Assembly: GCA_903920415.1 (NCBI GenBank)
Contig: CAIXMD010000512.1
Coordinates: 1-7,558 of the forward strand
Length of the DNA stretch: 7,558 nt
Origin: an uncultured Desulfomonile sp.
GTDB taxonomy: Bacteria > Desulfobacterota > Desulfomonilia > Desulfomonilales > Desulfomonilaceae
Direction of reading: 5' to 3'
Part shown: in pieces, positions 1 to 5,082 of the stretch
Layout: each line of letters begins with the position of its first letter
How positions within the stretch are numbered: the first letter of the stretch is position 1
Notes under the pieces: generated by a model
Database searches by the model: none
What the model saw: the letters and a program-made list of their open reading frames with translations, nothing else
What the model was told of the DNA's origin: nothing
Made by a program: the position numbers and the translations under genes

Positions 1-1
1 A

Positions 2-43
2 GAACAAATCTTTCAACGATTGGTGAAAAGTCGACGCACATGA
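2..43 (+). CDS. Possible C-terminal tail of an upstream gene (partial)
   Basis: Frame 2 reads EQIFQRLVKSRRT and then stops at TGA 41-43. The tail is basic and helical-looking, which would suit the end of a protein encoded upstream of the window, perhaps another gene of a polysaccharide cluster given the glycosyltransferase that follows. Thirteen codons are too few to identify a family, and frame 1 is also open here, so this is only a suggestion. Confidence 0.25.
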   Translation, partial: EQIFQRLVKSRRT

Positions 44-109
44 TAAGTTATTTGATCTGTCAATCGGGCCCAGCCAACTTATCCTGCAGTTATGCAAACG
101 GTGGTCGGC

Positions 110-1303
110 ATGAATGATTCTCTTTCTAAACCACGCATTTTGGTCATTACAGAAGACAATGGATTCTTAAGAGGCCTGCGAGTGGACATGCCTCTTATCA
201 ATCTTAAGAAACGAGGCCTGATAGATAGTTACTACGTTACGGATCCGACGCTCTTTGACGTGCCGGATGAATATGTTTTTGACGTGGTATGGCTCCAAAG
301 GGTTCGTAACTCAAAATTAATTGCTCACCTGGGCCAAGTGATAGACAACAATTACCTGTACGATCTCGATGACTTTATGATAGGCATGCCCTCGTACATA
401 CCCGAACAAGAGCTTAGAAACAAAGAGGTTATAGTTAAGGCAATCCGGAATTGTAAGGTTTTGACAGTGACATCGGCGAGGTTGACCAGACTATTGGAAT
501 CGGCTGTTGAACCGGGTTTGTGTGAGAAAACTGTTGTGTGTCCAAATGGATTTGAGTTTCCGAAGGCAACAAGACCCCCCTTAAAACCCCAAGGAATTGT
601 TCTTACTCAAAGCGATCGCTTGGCATTGACGACCAGCCTCAGCGCTGTGATGACCGCTGTTATCAACTTTTCCGAAAGACATGATCTGCCCATATACTTT
701 TTTGGTTCTCTTGAAAAAGAGATAACATCGTGGTCTTCGAGAATCATCCATGTAGGGCGTTTGGCTTTTTGGCATTATCATGCGGTTCTGGCAGCTTTAC
801 CGTCTATGGTCGGGATAGCTCCTCTGGAAACTGCAGGAGATAAAGACACGTTGGATTTTATAAACGGAAAATCCGACGTAAAAATGGTCGGTTATGGCGG
901 GATGGGGCATCCTTCCGTATATAGTGACGCGCCCCCGTATTCAGACACCGACTTGAAAGTGGGAATATTGGTGGAAAACACCTCTGATGCCTGGACGCAC
1001 GGACTGGAGACCGTTTACCATGATATGTGGAGAAAGTTGGATCTCGACCAGGAGCAGGTCGTTGAGTTGAGAAACATGGATAGGGTGGCTTCTGAATTCT
1101 GGTATGATGCTATTGTAAAGGCTCGGCTGAGCTTCCGGATGACCGGCAGGGACATAAAGTTTTCATCAGGTCGAACAGGTTATTATGTGGGAGCCCTTAG
1201 ACACATGGTCTTTTCCCAGGACCACACTTTTCGTAGACAGCTTAGGGAAAACATGCCCCCACTACTTGTGAGAACATTGCGCAAATTCGTAATGAAAGGA
1301 TGA
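110..1303 (+). CDS. Glycosyltransferase, GT-B fold (GT1/GT4-like)
   Basis: Predicted cytoplasmic glycosyltransferase that would move a sugar from an activated donor to a polysaccharide, lipid or protein acceptor; donor and acceptor cannot be read from the sequence. Seen: an N-terminal Rossmann-like strand (PRILVITEDNGFLRG), a YDLDD motif near residue 84, a VTSARLTRLL segment followed by VCPNGFEF at the domain junction, and a C-terminal half with VGIAPLE, then a GKSDVKMVGYGGMGHPSVYS stretch and a GILVENTSDAW segment. The last three are typical of the donor-binding half of GT1/GT4-like enzymes of cluster origin. At 397 residues the length is normal. I chose ATG 110 because GGTGG lies five bases upstream and the product then starts MNDSLSKPRILVI. 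The in-frame ATG at 92 has no ribosome site and would add six residues. No glycan-cluster partner is visible in the window. Confidence 0.85.
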   Translation: MNDSLSKPRILVITEDNGFLRGLRVDMPLINLKKRGLIDSYYVTDPTLFDVPDEYVFDVVWLQRVRNSKLIAHLGQVIDNNYLYDLDDFMIGMPSYIPEQELRNKEVIVKAIRNCKVLTVTSARLTRLLESAVEPGLCEKTVVCPNGFEFPKATRPPLKPQGIVLTQSDRLALTTSLSAVMTAVINFSERHDLPIYFFGSLEKEITSWSSRIIHVGRLAFWHYHAVLAALPSMVGIAPLETAGDKDTLDFINGKSDVKMVGYGGMGHPSVYSDAPPYSDTDLKVGILVENTSDAWTHGLETVYHDMWRKLDLDQEQVVELRNMDRVASEFWYDAIVKARLSFRMTGRDIKFSSGRTGYYVGALRHMVFSQDHTFRRQLRENMPPLLVRTLRKFVMKG

Positions 1304-1311
1304 AAGAAGCC

Positions 1312-1348
1312 ATCCACTGGAGTTCTTTGTCATATGACTGGATTTTTT
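1312..1348 (+). terminator. Weak intrinsic terminator after the glycosyltransferase gene
   Basis: ATCCA (1312-1316) pairs with TGGAT (1339-1343), which runs straight into a T6 tract ending at 1348. The loop contains a perfect 10-base palindrome, GTCATATGAC (1329-1338), which can fold on itself. The outer stem is only five base pairs, so the call is tentative, but it lies nine bases past the stop codon. Confidence 0.4.
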
Positions 1349-1360
1349 ACGATTTATAGT
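1334..1360 (+). promoter_or_regulatory. Candidate sigma-70 promoter for the small secreted protein
   Basis: TATAGT at 1355-1360 matches five of six -10 consensus bases. The only -35-like hexamer at a usable distance is ATGACT (1334-1339), with a short 15-base spacer. The position, 38 bases before the proposed start codon and after the putative terminator, is sensible, but the -35 match is weak. Confidence 0.3.
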
Positions 1361-1398
1361 GTATGGTTGAGAATAGATCAAACCCAGGGGGTATGAAA

Positions 1399-1659
1399 AT
1401 GAAAAAGAGGGTTAAGGTGATCTTGTTGGCCGGCCTGGGCATTGCTGTTTGCTTGGGCATGTTTGCAGGAGATGCTTCCGCGTGGCGTTGCGGTTACGTA
1501 TGTGCTCCCGTGGTGTGCGCTCCTTATCCGGTGGTATGCGCGCCGGTCGTGGCTGTCTGTGTGCCTCGGCCAGTAGTGTTTTGCGCGCCGGCTCCTGTAT
1601 ACTGCTGTCCGCCTGTTCGTGTAAGGTGCGTAAGACCCTGGCGGGGGTGGTGTTGGTGA
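1399..1659 (+). CDS. Small secreted Cys/Val/Pro-repeat protein
   Basis: I do not recognise a named family. The product is 86 residues with a clear Sec-type signal peptide: MKKR basic end, hydrophobic core, and a likely cleavage after GDASA (residue 28). There is no acceptable lipobox around Cys18. The mature part of about 58 residues uses only nine amino acid types (W, R, C, G, Y, V, A, P, F) and has no acidic residue or lysine. It carries ten cysteines (31, 35, 40, 47, 54, 62, 69, 70, 77, 85), mostly seven or eight residues apart, in repeated VCAP/VVCAP units. This suggests an exported structural, surface or metal/thiol-binding protein; function is unknown. Start: AGGGGG at 1386-1391 is seven bases from ATG 1399, whereas it is too close to ATG 1393, and ATG 1363 has no ribosome site. 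The protein is genuine in the sense that signal peptide, ribosome site and repeat agree; its role is inference. Confidence 0.75.
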   Translation: MKKRVKVILLAGLGIAVCLGMFAGDASAWRCGYVCAPVVCAPYPVVCAPVVAVCVPRPVVFCAPAPVYCCPPVRVRCVRPWRGWCW

Positions 1660-1662
1660 GAC

Positions 1663-1708
1663 TGCCCTCTGGAGGTGATAATACATACGTGGTCATCTCC
1701 TAGAGGCA
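1663..1708 (+). terminator. Hairpin after the small secreted protein gene
   Basis: TGCCCTCTGGAGGTGA (1663-1678) pairs with TCATCTCCTAGAGGCA (1693-1708): fifteen pairs, one of them G-U, with one bulged base on each side and a 14-base loop. It begins four bases after the stop codon. No T tract follows, so it may be a 3' stabilising structure or a factor-assisted terminator rather than a classic intrinsic one. Confidence 0.45.
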
Positions 1709-1810
1709 ACAATTCAATGAGCCAGTGGCCTTAGATCGATGTAATGGTTTTCCGGCGGAAGGCCGCACATGGGGAAAAGGTTTGCGCGGTTCTTGCGAGT
1801 GGAGTCTGTT

Positions 1811-1852
1811 GTCCGAAACCCTGATTTTTTACCATGAACAGGGTTTGTGGAC
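1811..1852 (+). other. Stable hairpin in the leader region
   Basis: GTCC (1811-1814) pairs with GGAC (1849-1852), and AAACCCTG (1816-1823) pairs perfectly with CAGGGTTT (1839-1846), separated by a one-by-two internal loop. This gives twelve pairs closing a 15-base loop. There is no T tract after it. It matches no riboswitch class that I recognise. Confidence 0.5.
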
Positions 1853-1905
1853 GTAAAGGCAATATTTCCAGATAAATACGCCGGTAAGCCTCTGTTTGAT
1901 CTTTT

Positions 1906-1962
1906 ATTAGCCGGAGTTCTCGGATCGTCATAACATGATCTTGGACCCGGCTAATCTTTTTT
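1906..1962 (+). terminator. Intrinsic terminator or attenuator upstream of the PaaK-like gene
   Basis: ATTAGCCGG (1906-1914) pairs perfectly with CCGGCTAAT (1947-1955). Inside it GTTC pairs with GGAC, and GATCGT pairs with ATGATC around a CATAAC loop, so the whole element folds as one long interrupted hairpin. C plus six T residues follow (1956-1962). It ends 49 bases before the start codon of the ligase gene and about 300 bases after the previous gene, so it would end an independent RNA or control read-through into the ligase gene. An upstream GCCGG (1880-1884) could compete for CCGGC, a possible antiterminator pairing. Confidence 0.6.
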
Positions 1963-2011
1963 CCAAAAGGTTTCTGTCAGATTTGCAATATACTTGTTCC
2001 TGGAGGAGTGC

Positions 2012-3286
2012 ATGCATCACGTCGACCGGAACTCCGGAATCCTGAACGCTGAAGAGAAGTTTACCCTTGAGGAGAGACGAAGTTATCAGGAGACTTTTCT
2101 CAGAGAGGTAATCACTGTTGCATTTGGAGCCGGAACCCCCCTGAAGGCCGCCATGTACGGAAAAAGGCTCCCACCCGAAAACATTCGAAACATTGAGGAT
2201 CTCCAAAAGCTTCCCATAACGAAGAAAAAAGACCTATCAGAAGGTCAGAAAGCGAATCCTCCCTTCGGAGGATTCCTCACGGTGCCTATCTCCGATCTGC
2301 TCAGGATACACCAGTCTCCTGGCCCGATATATGACCCGGTGGGCAAAATCCACGATTACTGGCGCTGGAGGACCGCATTATATTCAGTAGGGTTCAGGCC
2401 TGGAGATTTGGTGGTAAATACATTTGCCTACCATCTCACGCCTGCCGGCCACATGTTTGAGGAAGGAGTTTCCGAGTTGGGTGCGGTAATCATTCCAACA
2501 GGAGTGGGTAATACTGAGACACAGGTAGAGATTATGAAGAACTTGGGCGCCACGTGCTACATCGGCACCCCCAGCTTTCTCATGGCCATATTCAAGAAAG
2601 CTGAAGAAATGGGGGTGAACGTCCCCACAGAATTCAAGCTGGAGGTCGGGTTTCTCTTGGCCGAAATGTTGCCTGAATCTTTGAGAAAGAGACTGATAGA
2701 CGAGTACCAGATGATCGGAAGGCAGGCCTACGGAACTGCAGACGTGGGATGCGTAGCCTACGAGTGCCCAGAAGTCAATGGCATGCACGTCCACTACGAC
2801 GTGATAGTGGAAATCGTGGACCCCAACTCAGGTGATGTCCTTCCAAAGAACGAACCGGGAGAAGTAGTGGTAACCTGCAACAACAAAATCTATCCCCTGG
2901 TACGATTCGGGACGGGCGACCTCTCAAGCATCGTCGACGATCCTTGTCCCTGCGGAAGAACCGGACCGCGTTTGACTCGGATCATGGGACGCGCCGACGA
3001 GGTAACCAAAGTAAAAGGGATGTTCGTGCATCCCTCCCAAGTACAGAAAGTCATCGATAGCCACCCCGAAATCGCCAAAGGGCGGTTGCTTGTAGATCGT
3101 CATCAAGACACGGATTCAATGACCCTTGAGATAGAATTAAAAGGCGAGGTGCCTGAAGGCATCGAGCGCGTTGTAGAAGAGACAATCCGCGAAGTGATAA
3201 AGATGAAAGGCTCTGTCCGAATAGTTGCACCAGGATCGCTGGCCAATGCCTGGAAAACTATCGAAGATGTCCGGAAGTGGGATTGA
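2012..3286 (+). CDS. PaaK-like phenylacetate-CoA ligase family protein (AMP-binding)
   Basis: A predicted cytoplasmic acyl- or aryl-CoA ligase of the PaaK/coenzyme F390 synthetase family, which adenylates a carboxylate and transfers it to CoA; the substrate is not known. Seen in the 424-residue product: QSPGPIYDP at 101-109 where PaaK has its Ser/Thr/Gly-rich ATP loop, YGTADVG at 240-246 (A5 motif with Asp for Glu), YPLVRFGTGDL at 294-304 (A7), CPCGR at 312-316, GRADEVTKVKG at 326-336 (A8 hinge), and a C-terminal PGSLANAWK with Lys415 as the likely catalytic lysine. I recall a subfamily with the same QSPGPIYxP loop and conserved MFVHPxQV tail, so the altered loop seems to be a family trait and not decay. 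Start: GGAGGA at 2002-2007 precedes ATG 2012; the in-frame TTG at 1994 has no ribosome site. The gene stands alone, behind a possible attenuator. Confidence 0.88.
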   Translation: MHHVDRNSGILNAEEKFTLEERRSYQETFLREVITVAFGAGTPLKAAMYGKRLPPENIRNIEDLQKLPITKKKDLSEGQKANPPFGGFLTVPISDLLRIHQSPGPIYDPVGKIHDYWRWRTALYSVGFRPGDLVVNTFAYHLTPAGHMFEEGVSELGAVIIPTGVGNTETQVEIMKNLGATCYIGTPSFLMAIFKKAEEMGVNVPTEFKLEVGFLLAEMLPESLRKRLIDEYQMIGRQAYGTADVGCVAYECPEVNGMHVHYDVIVEIVDPNSGDVLPKNEPGEVVVTCNNKIYPLVRFGTGDLSSIVDDPCPCGRTGPRLTRIMGRADEVTKVKGMFVHPSQVQKVIDSHPEIAKGRLLVDRHQDTDSMTLEIELKGEVPEGIERVVEETIREVIKMKGSVRIVAPGSLANAWKTIEDVRKWD

Positions 3287-3297
3287 TACCTAGAGCT

Positions 3298-3322
3298 TTG
3301 CCATAAAACAGGCAACTTTTTT
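3298..3322 (+). terminator. Intrinsic terminator after the PaaK-like gene
   Basis: TTGCC (3298-3302) and GGCAA (3311-3315) form a five-pair stem around an eight-base loop, followed by C and T6 (3316-3322). It starts eleven bases after the ligase stop codon. The stem is short but the T tract is good. Confidence 0.5.
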
Positions 3323-3325
3323 ATA

Positions 3326-3360
3326 CTTTGAAGCATCAAAGAGCCGCGCACGGCGGCTCT
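3326..3360. terminator. Overlapping hairpins between convergent genes, probably bidirectional
   Basis: CTTTGA/TCAAAG (3326-3331 and 3336-3341) forms one perfect stem. AGAGCCGC/GCGGCTCT (3340-3347 and 3353-3360) forms a stronger eight-pair stem with a five-base loop. They overlap by two bases and so compete. The G+C-rich stem lies ten bases past the stop of the minus-strand FmdB-like gene and is followed on that strand by TTT, with an A6/T6 stretch further on, so it can serve transcripts from both sides. Confidence 0.55.
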
Positions 3361-3369
3361 CTTTCAGCT

Positions 3370-3570
3370 TCAGGAAAACCCTCCGGAATGTGACTTGCCA
3401 CACGAAGATTCGGCAGCAGCTTCGAGGCCGGTACACGAAAACACAGACAACATCTTGTTGGTCTCGGTGCAACCGCAAGTGGGACACTCAACACACTGAT
3501 CATCTGAGCTGAACACCAGACGCTCAAACTCTTTCCCGCACTTCGAACACCTGAATTCGAAAATCGGCAT
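3370..3570 (-). CDS. FmdB-like zinc-ribbon protein
   Basis: A 66-residue protein of the FmdB family, named for a putative regulator in methylotroph formamidase operons; the true function of the family is not settled. Seen: the family opening MPIFEFRC, a zinc ribbon with Cys8-x2-Cys11 and Cys29-x2-Cys32, and a KMLSVFSC segment that corresponds to the conserved strand after the ribbon. The tail has three more cysteines than the ribbon needs (34, 46, 57) besides Cys26, and ends in a Ser/Gly-rich stretch common in the family. Start: GAGG at 3581-3578 is seven bases from ATG 3570; an in-frame ATG at 3585 would lie in the stop-codon region of the upstream gene and lacks a site. It begins 15 bases after the HesB-like gene ends, so the two are very likely co-transcribed. 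Confidence 0.88.
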   Translation of the reverse strand: MPIFEFRCSKCGKEFERLVFSSDDQCVECPTCGCTETNKMLSVFSCTGLEAAAESSCGKSHSGGFS

Positions 3571-3585
3571 GGAAGAACCTCGCAC

Positions 3586-3876
3586 CTAACAGCTACACCG
3601 GCCCGAGCCGGAATTATCGAGTTCGGCCATGGGACCGAATGCACTGGACTTTATTGTCAAGCCTCCGGATTCTCTGATCAGCTTGAGCGCAAACGGATCT
3701 ACAATCAGGGGCAATTCATTGATTTGATAGGTCTCATCACCTTCTCGTGGCTCATCCAGAGCCAACCCCATACTGGGTCCACTTCAGCCATAGCCGCCGA
3801 AGAAAATTCTCAGAGCCTGGTCCCCGCTCATCTTTCCTTGGAAATAGCTGCGGGCATCGTCATCTATAGCAAACAT
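3586..3876 (-). CDS. HesB/IscA-like selenoprotein with in-frame UGA (Sec31)
   Basis: A 96-residue A-type (IscA/HesB) protein, a family that binds or carries Fe-S clusters or iron through three cysteines. The frame opens MFAIDDDARSYFQGKMSGDQ, continues ALRIFFGGYG, meets TGA at 3786-3784, then goes on SGPSMGLALDEPREGDETYQ with no further stop until TAG at 3588-3586. Homologues have Cys at the UGA position in this GGxGCSGP motif, so the UGA most likely encodes selenocysteine 31. The C-terminal pair Cys94-Ser-Cys96 matches the second and third IscA ligands; the U31 to C94 distance of 63 is close to the 64 in E. coli IscA (Cys35 to Cys99). GAGG at 3886-3883 lies six bases before ATG 3876. A hairpin 25 bases after the UGA fits a SECIS. 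Reading only from ATG 3771 would give a 61-residue fragment lacking the first ligand. The alternative is a nonsense mutation, less likely given the intact flanks. Confidence 0.85.
3748..3764 (-). promoter_or_regulatory. Candidate bacterial SECIS hairpin
   Basis: On the minus strand TGGCTC (3764-3759) pairs perfectly with GAGCCA (3753-3748) around a TGGAT loop (3758-3754). The loop starts 25 bases after the UGA and has G in its second position. Known bacterial SECIS elements lie just inside the coding region with the apical loop some 16 to 37 bases from the UGA and a G at the start of the loop, so the geometry fits. A smaller ACCC/GGGT hairpin lies between it and the UGA and may stack below or compete. 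Confidence 0.6.
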
Positions 3877-3900
3877 AATTCACCTCTTAGAATGGAATAT

Positions 3901-3924
3901 AAGGTCAACGCATGCATTAACCTT
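3901..3924. promoter_or_regulatory. 24-base dyad, candidate operator for the HesB-like operon
   Basis: Bases 3901-3924 form an inverted repeat with ten of twelve pairs matching; the arms are AAGGTCAA and TTAACCTT around a GCATGC core. It lies 25 bases upstream of the HesB-like start codon. A TTGACC at 3948-3943 (minus strand) could be a -35 element, with a poor -10 TAAGGT at 3925-3920 overlapping the dyad edge, which is where a repressor could act. The rest of the 3877-4012 gap holds an A8 run at about 3957-3965 (T8 on the minus strand) that may help end the thioredoxin-like transcript. Confidence 0.35.
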
Positions 3925-4012
3925 ATTCATATATTCTGATATGGTCAAGATGTTTGTAAAAAAAACATTAACACTGTCGTGAAAATCGACCGCAAGACAA
4001 CAAAGAGTCGCG

Positions 4013-4561
4013 TCAAAAATACTTGTCGACAAAAATCTTCATCTTACCAAATTCTTCTTGAACAGAGGGCGGCTTTCCACGCCGTTTGGAATCACAATTT
4101 GAGCAAGCCGGTTTCTCGGAAGGCTTCCTTGATAGGCCCTTTTCCAGGTAGGGAAGCGCTGCCCCTCCCGCCTCGGAAAGACGCTGGACCTTTTTTTCGA
4201 GTTCGGCAGTTATTTCTTTCTCCCCGATGAGGATATCGTCTCCAACAATTATTAAAGGCACTGAAAACTTGTCGCTTGAATGAATAGCTTCCATCCTTGC
4301 ATACAGGGTATAATCCAATTCATTGTCAATACTGAAACTCTTCACGCGGATGGGATACCTTACCTTCAAAGCATCTGTAAGATCCTTGACCCTTTCGCAA
4401 TGAGGGCAGTCTTTGGAAAAAAAGAACACCAGCCAGACGGAGTTTCTTTTCTTATTGGTCGCTGCCGTTGAACTGTCTGCAATGGTCAAAGGCATAAGAA
4501 TCAGGCAACCCAGAAAGATTATTCCGATACTCAAGATGACGGAAAGGCGGGACTGTTTCAT
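4013..4561 (-). CDS. Exported thioredoxin-fold protein with CPHC motif
   Basis: A 182-residue thiol-disulfide protein. Seen: an N-terminal hydrophobic segment at residues 6-27 (signal peptide or anchor; Cys19 is in a poor lipobox, FLGC), then a thioredoxin-like fold with FFSKDCPHCERV (active-site Cys52 and Cys55), and a cis-proline loop SVPLIIVGDD with Pro102. A CPHC active site is the DsbA type. After the fold comes a basic tail with a second pair, Cys153-x2-Cys156 (CSNC), which is not usual for the fold. The protein most likely acts outside the cytoplasmic membrane in disulfide exchange, perhaps on cysteine-rich exported proteins such as those encoded in this window; the partner is inference. 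The ATG overlaps the stop of the upstream gene (ATGA) and only a weak GAAG precedes it, so translation is probably coupled. I cannot assign it to a named Dsb/Tlp member. Confidence 0.82.
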   Translation of the reverse strand: MKQSRLSVILSIGIIFLGCLILMPLTIADSSTAATNKKRNSVWLVFFFSKDCPHCERVKDLTDALKVRYPIRVKSFSIDNELDYTLYARMEAIHSSDKFSVPLIIVGDDILIGEKEITAELEKKVQRLSEAGGAALPYLEKGLSRKPSEKPACSNCDSKRRGKPPSVQEEFGKMKIFVDKYF

Positions 4562-4908
4562 GGCTTCAAGAGTTTGATCTTTGCAGGAATGGGATAGTAG
4601 TAATGCACATTACGATGGGTCCTGAAACCGCAAGCTTCTCTTTGAATTAAAACCCAATCCAAAGCATTCTGAGCCTTGTCCACAAGGGCATTGTACCCGC
4701 GGATGGATTCGTTGATTACAGCGAAATCAGGCTCGAATGAGCCTATGGACTCAACTCGGACCCTGTCCAGCAACTGCTGCACGTGGACCAAGGCCGCGTT
4801 GGTCTTCTCCAAAATTTCTTCCAGCCTCAGACCCGCACTCCCCAAGGATTCGGCCATCTCCTTGACAATGTCCATCTCCTGGGGGCCGGCTTCTCGGAAC
4901 ATTCCCAT
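4558..4908 (-). CDS. Hypothetical helical protein, coupled to the thioredoxin-fold gene
   Basis: I do not recognise the family. The 116-residue product has no signal peptide or membrane segment. It appears largely alpha-helical, with a long heptad-like stretch from about residue 12 to 50 (SAGLRLEEILEKTNAALVHV and the following QQLLDRVRVE), a second helix over SIRGYNALVDKAQNALDWVL, and a short basic, Tyr-rich tail with one Cys (REACGFRTHRN). Start: GGAGG at 4919-4915 is six bases from ATG 4908, far better than the ATG at 4956. Its TGA overlaps the ATG of the thioredoxin-fold gene by four bases, so the two form an operon and may act together, but nothing in the sequence names the job. Confidence 0.75.
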   Translation of the reverse strand: MGMFREAGPQEMDIVKEMAESLGSAGLRLEEILEKTNAALVHVQQLLDRVRVESIGSFEPDFAVINESIRGYNALVDKAQNALDWVLIQREACGFRTHRNVHYYYPIPAKIKLLKP

Positions 4909-5033
4909 TGAAATCCTCCGCACAGCATTGATAACATAGGGTCCGGGGGAAAACAAGCGGGTGGCGAAGCAGCTGGTTTATACTAAAAACTGACCTAATA
5001 TTAGGCTGCAAACAAGTTTATATGTTAATTAAC
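4909..5033. promoter_or_regulatory. Divergent intergenic region with two perfect palindromes
   Basis: The spacer between the divergent genes is A+T-rich from about 4979 to 5060. It contains CCTAATATTAGG (4994-5005) and GTTAATTAAC (5024-5033), both perfect palindromes with centres 29 bases apart. A wider inverted repeat, CAAGTT (5013-5018) and AACTTG (5031-5036), partly encloses the second. These could be binding sites for a dimeric regulator acting on both directions. I see no convincing promoter for the minus-strand operon. Confidence 0.35.
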
Positions 5034-5062
5034 TTGACTTTTTAATTATAACCTACTATGTT
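5034..5062 (+). promoter_or_regulatory. Candidate sigma-70 promoter for the two-domain secreted protein
   Basis: TTGACT (5034-5039, five of six -35 bases) is followed after 17 bases by TATGTT (5057-5062, four of six -10 bases). TACTAT at 5054-5059 is an alternative with a short 14-base spacer. The element adjoins the palindrome at 5024-5033, which could be its operator. It also argues against the in-frame ATG at 5058 as the start. Confidence 0.4.
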
Positions 5063-5082
5063 TCAGCCACTTTACGCTACCG

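Larger units (their letters stand above)
1709..2011 (+). other. Gene-free leader region with two further hairpins
   Basis: I find no convincing coding sequence here; the open frame on the minus strand at 1931-1731 has no ribosome site and resembles nothing I know. The region holds two elaborate hairpins, at 1811-1852 and 1906-1955, the second followed by T6. It could be a structured 5' leader of the downstream ligase gene or a separate small RNA ending at about 1962. A good -10-like TATACT lies at 1989-1994, but I see no matching -35 at the right distance. Confidence 0.5.

Noticed and set aside
1378..1712. Several overlapping open frames on both strands over the Cys-rich protein gene.
   Set aside because: They are products of G+C-rich repeat sequence in the other frames; only the frame starting at 1399 has a ribosome site and a signal peptide.
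1657..1734. Possible second selenocysteine UGA at the end of the Cys-rich protein, with a hairpin just after it.
   Set aside because: Read-through gives only about 24 residues (DCPLEVIIHTWSS...) of a quite different composition. The hairpin loop is 14 bases and has no G in its first two positions. It is better read as a normal stop with a 3' hairpin.
1731..1931. A 66-codon open frame on the minus strand in the gene-free region.
   Set aside because: No ribosome site, no recognisable motif, and it runs antisense through both leader hairpins, whose pairing explains the sequence better.
3586..3771. A 61-residue HesB-like fragment starting at ATG 3771.
   Set aside because: It lacks the first strand and the first ligand position of the family and has no ribosome site; the reading from 3876 through the UGA is far more consistent.
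3961..4012. Possible intrinsic terminator for the thioredoxin-fold gene, with GTCG/CGAC pairing before the T8 run on the minus strand.
   Set aside because: The stem is only four pairs and is well separated from the T tract, so I do not list it as a terminator.
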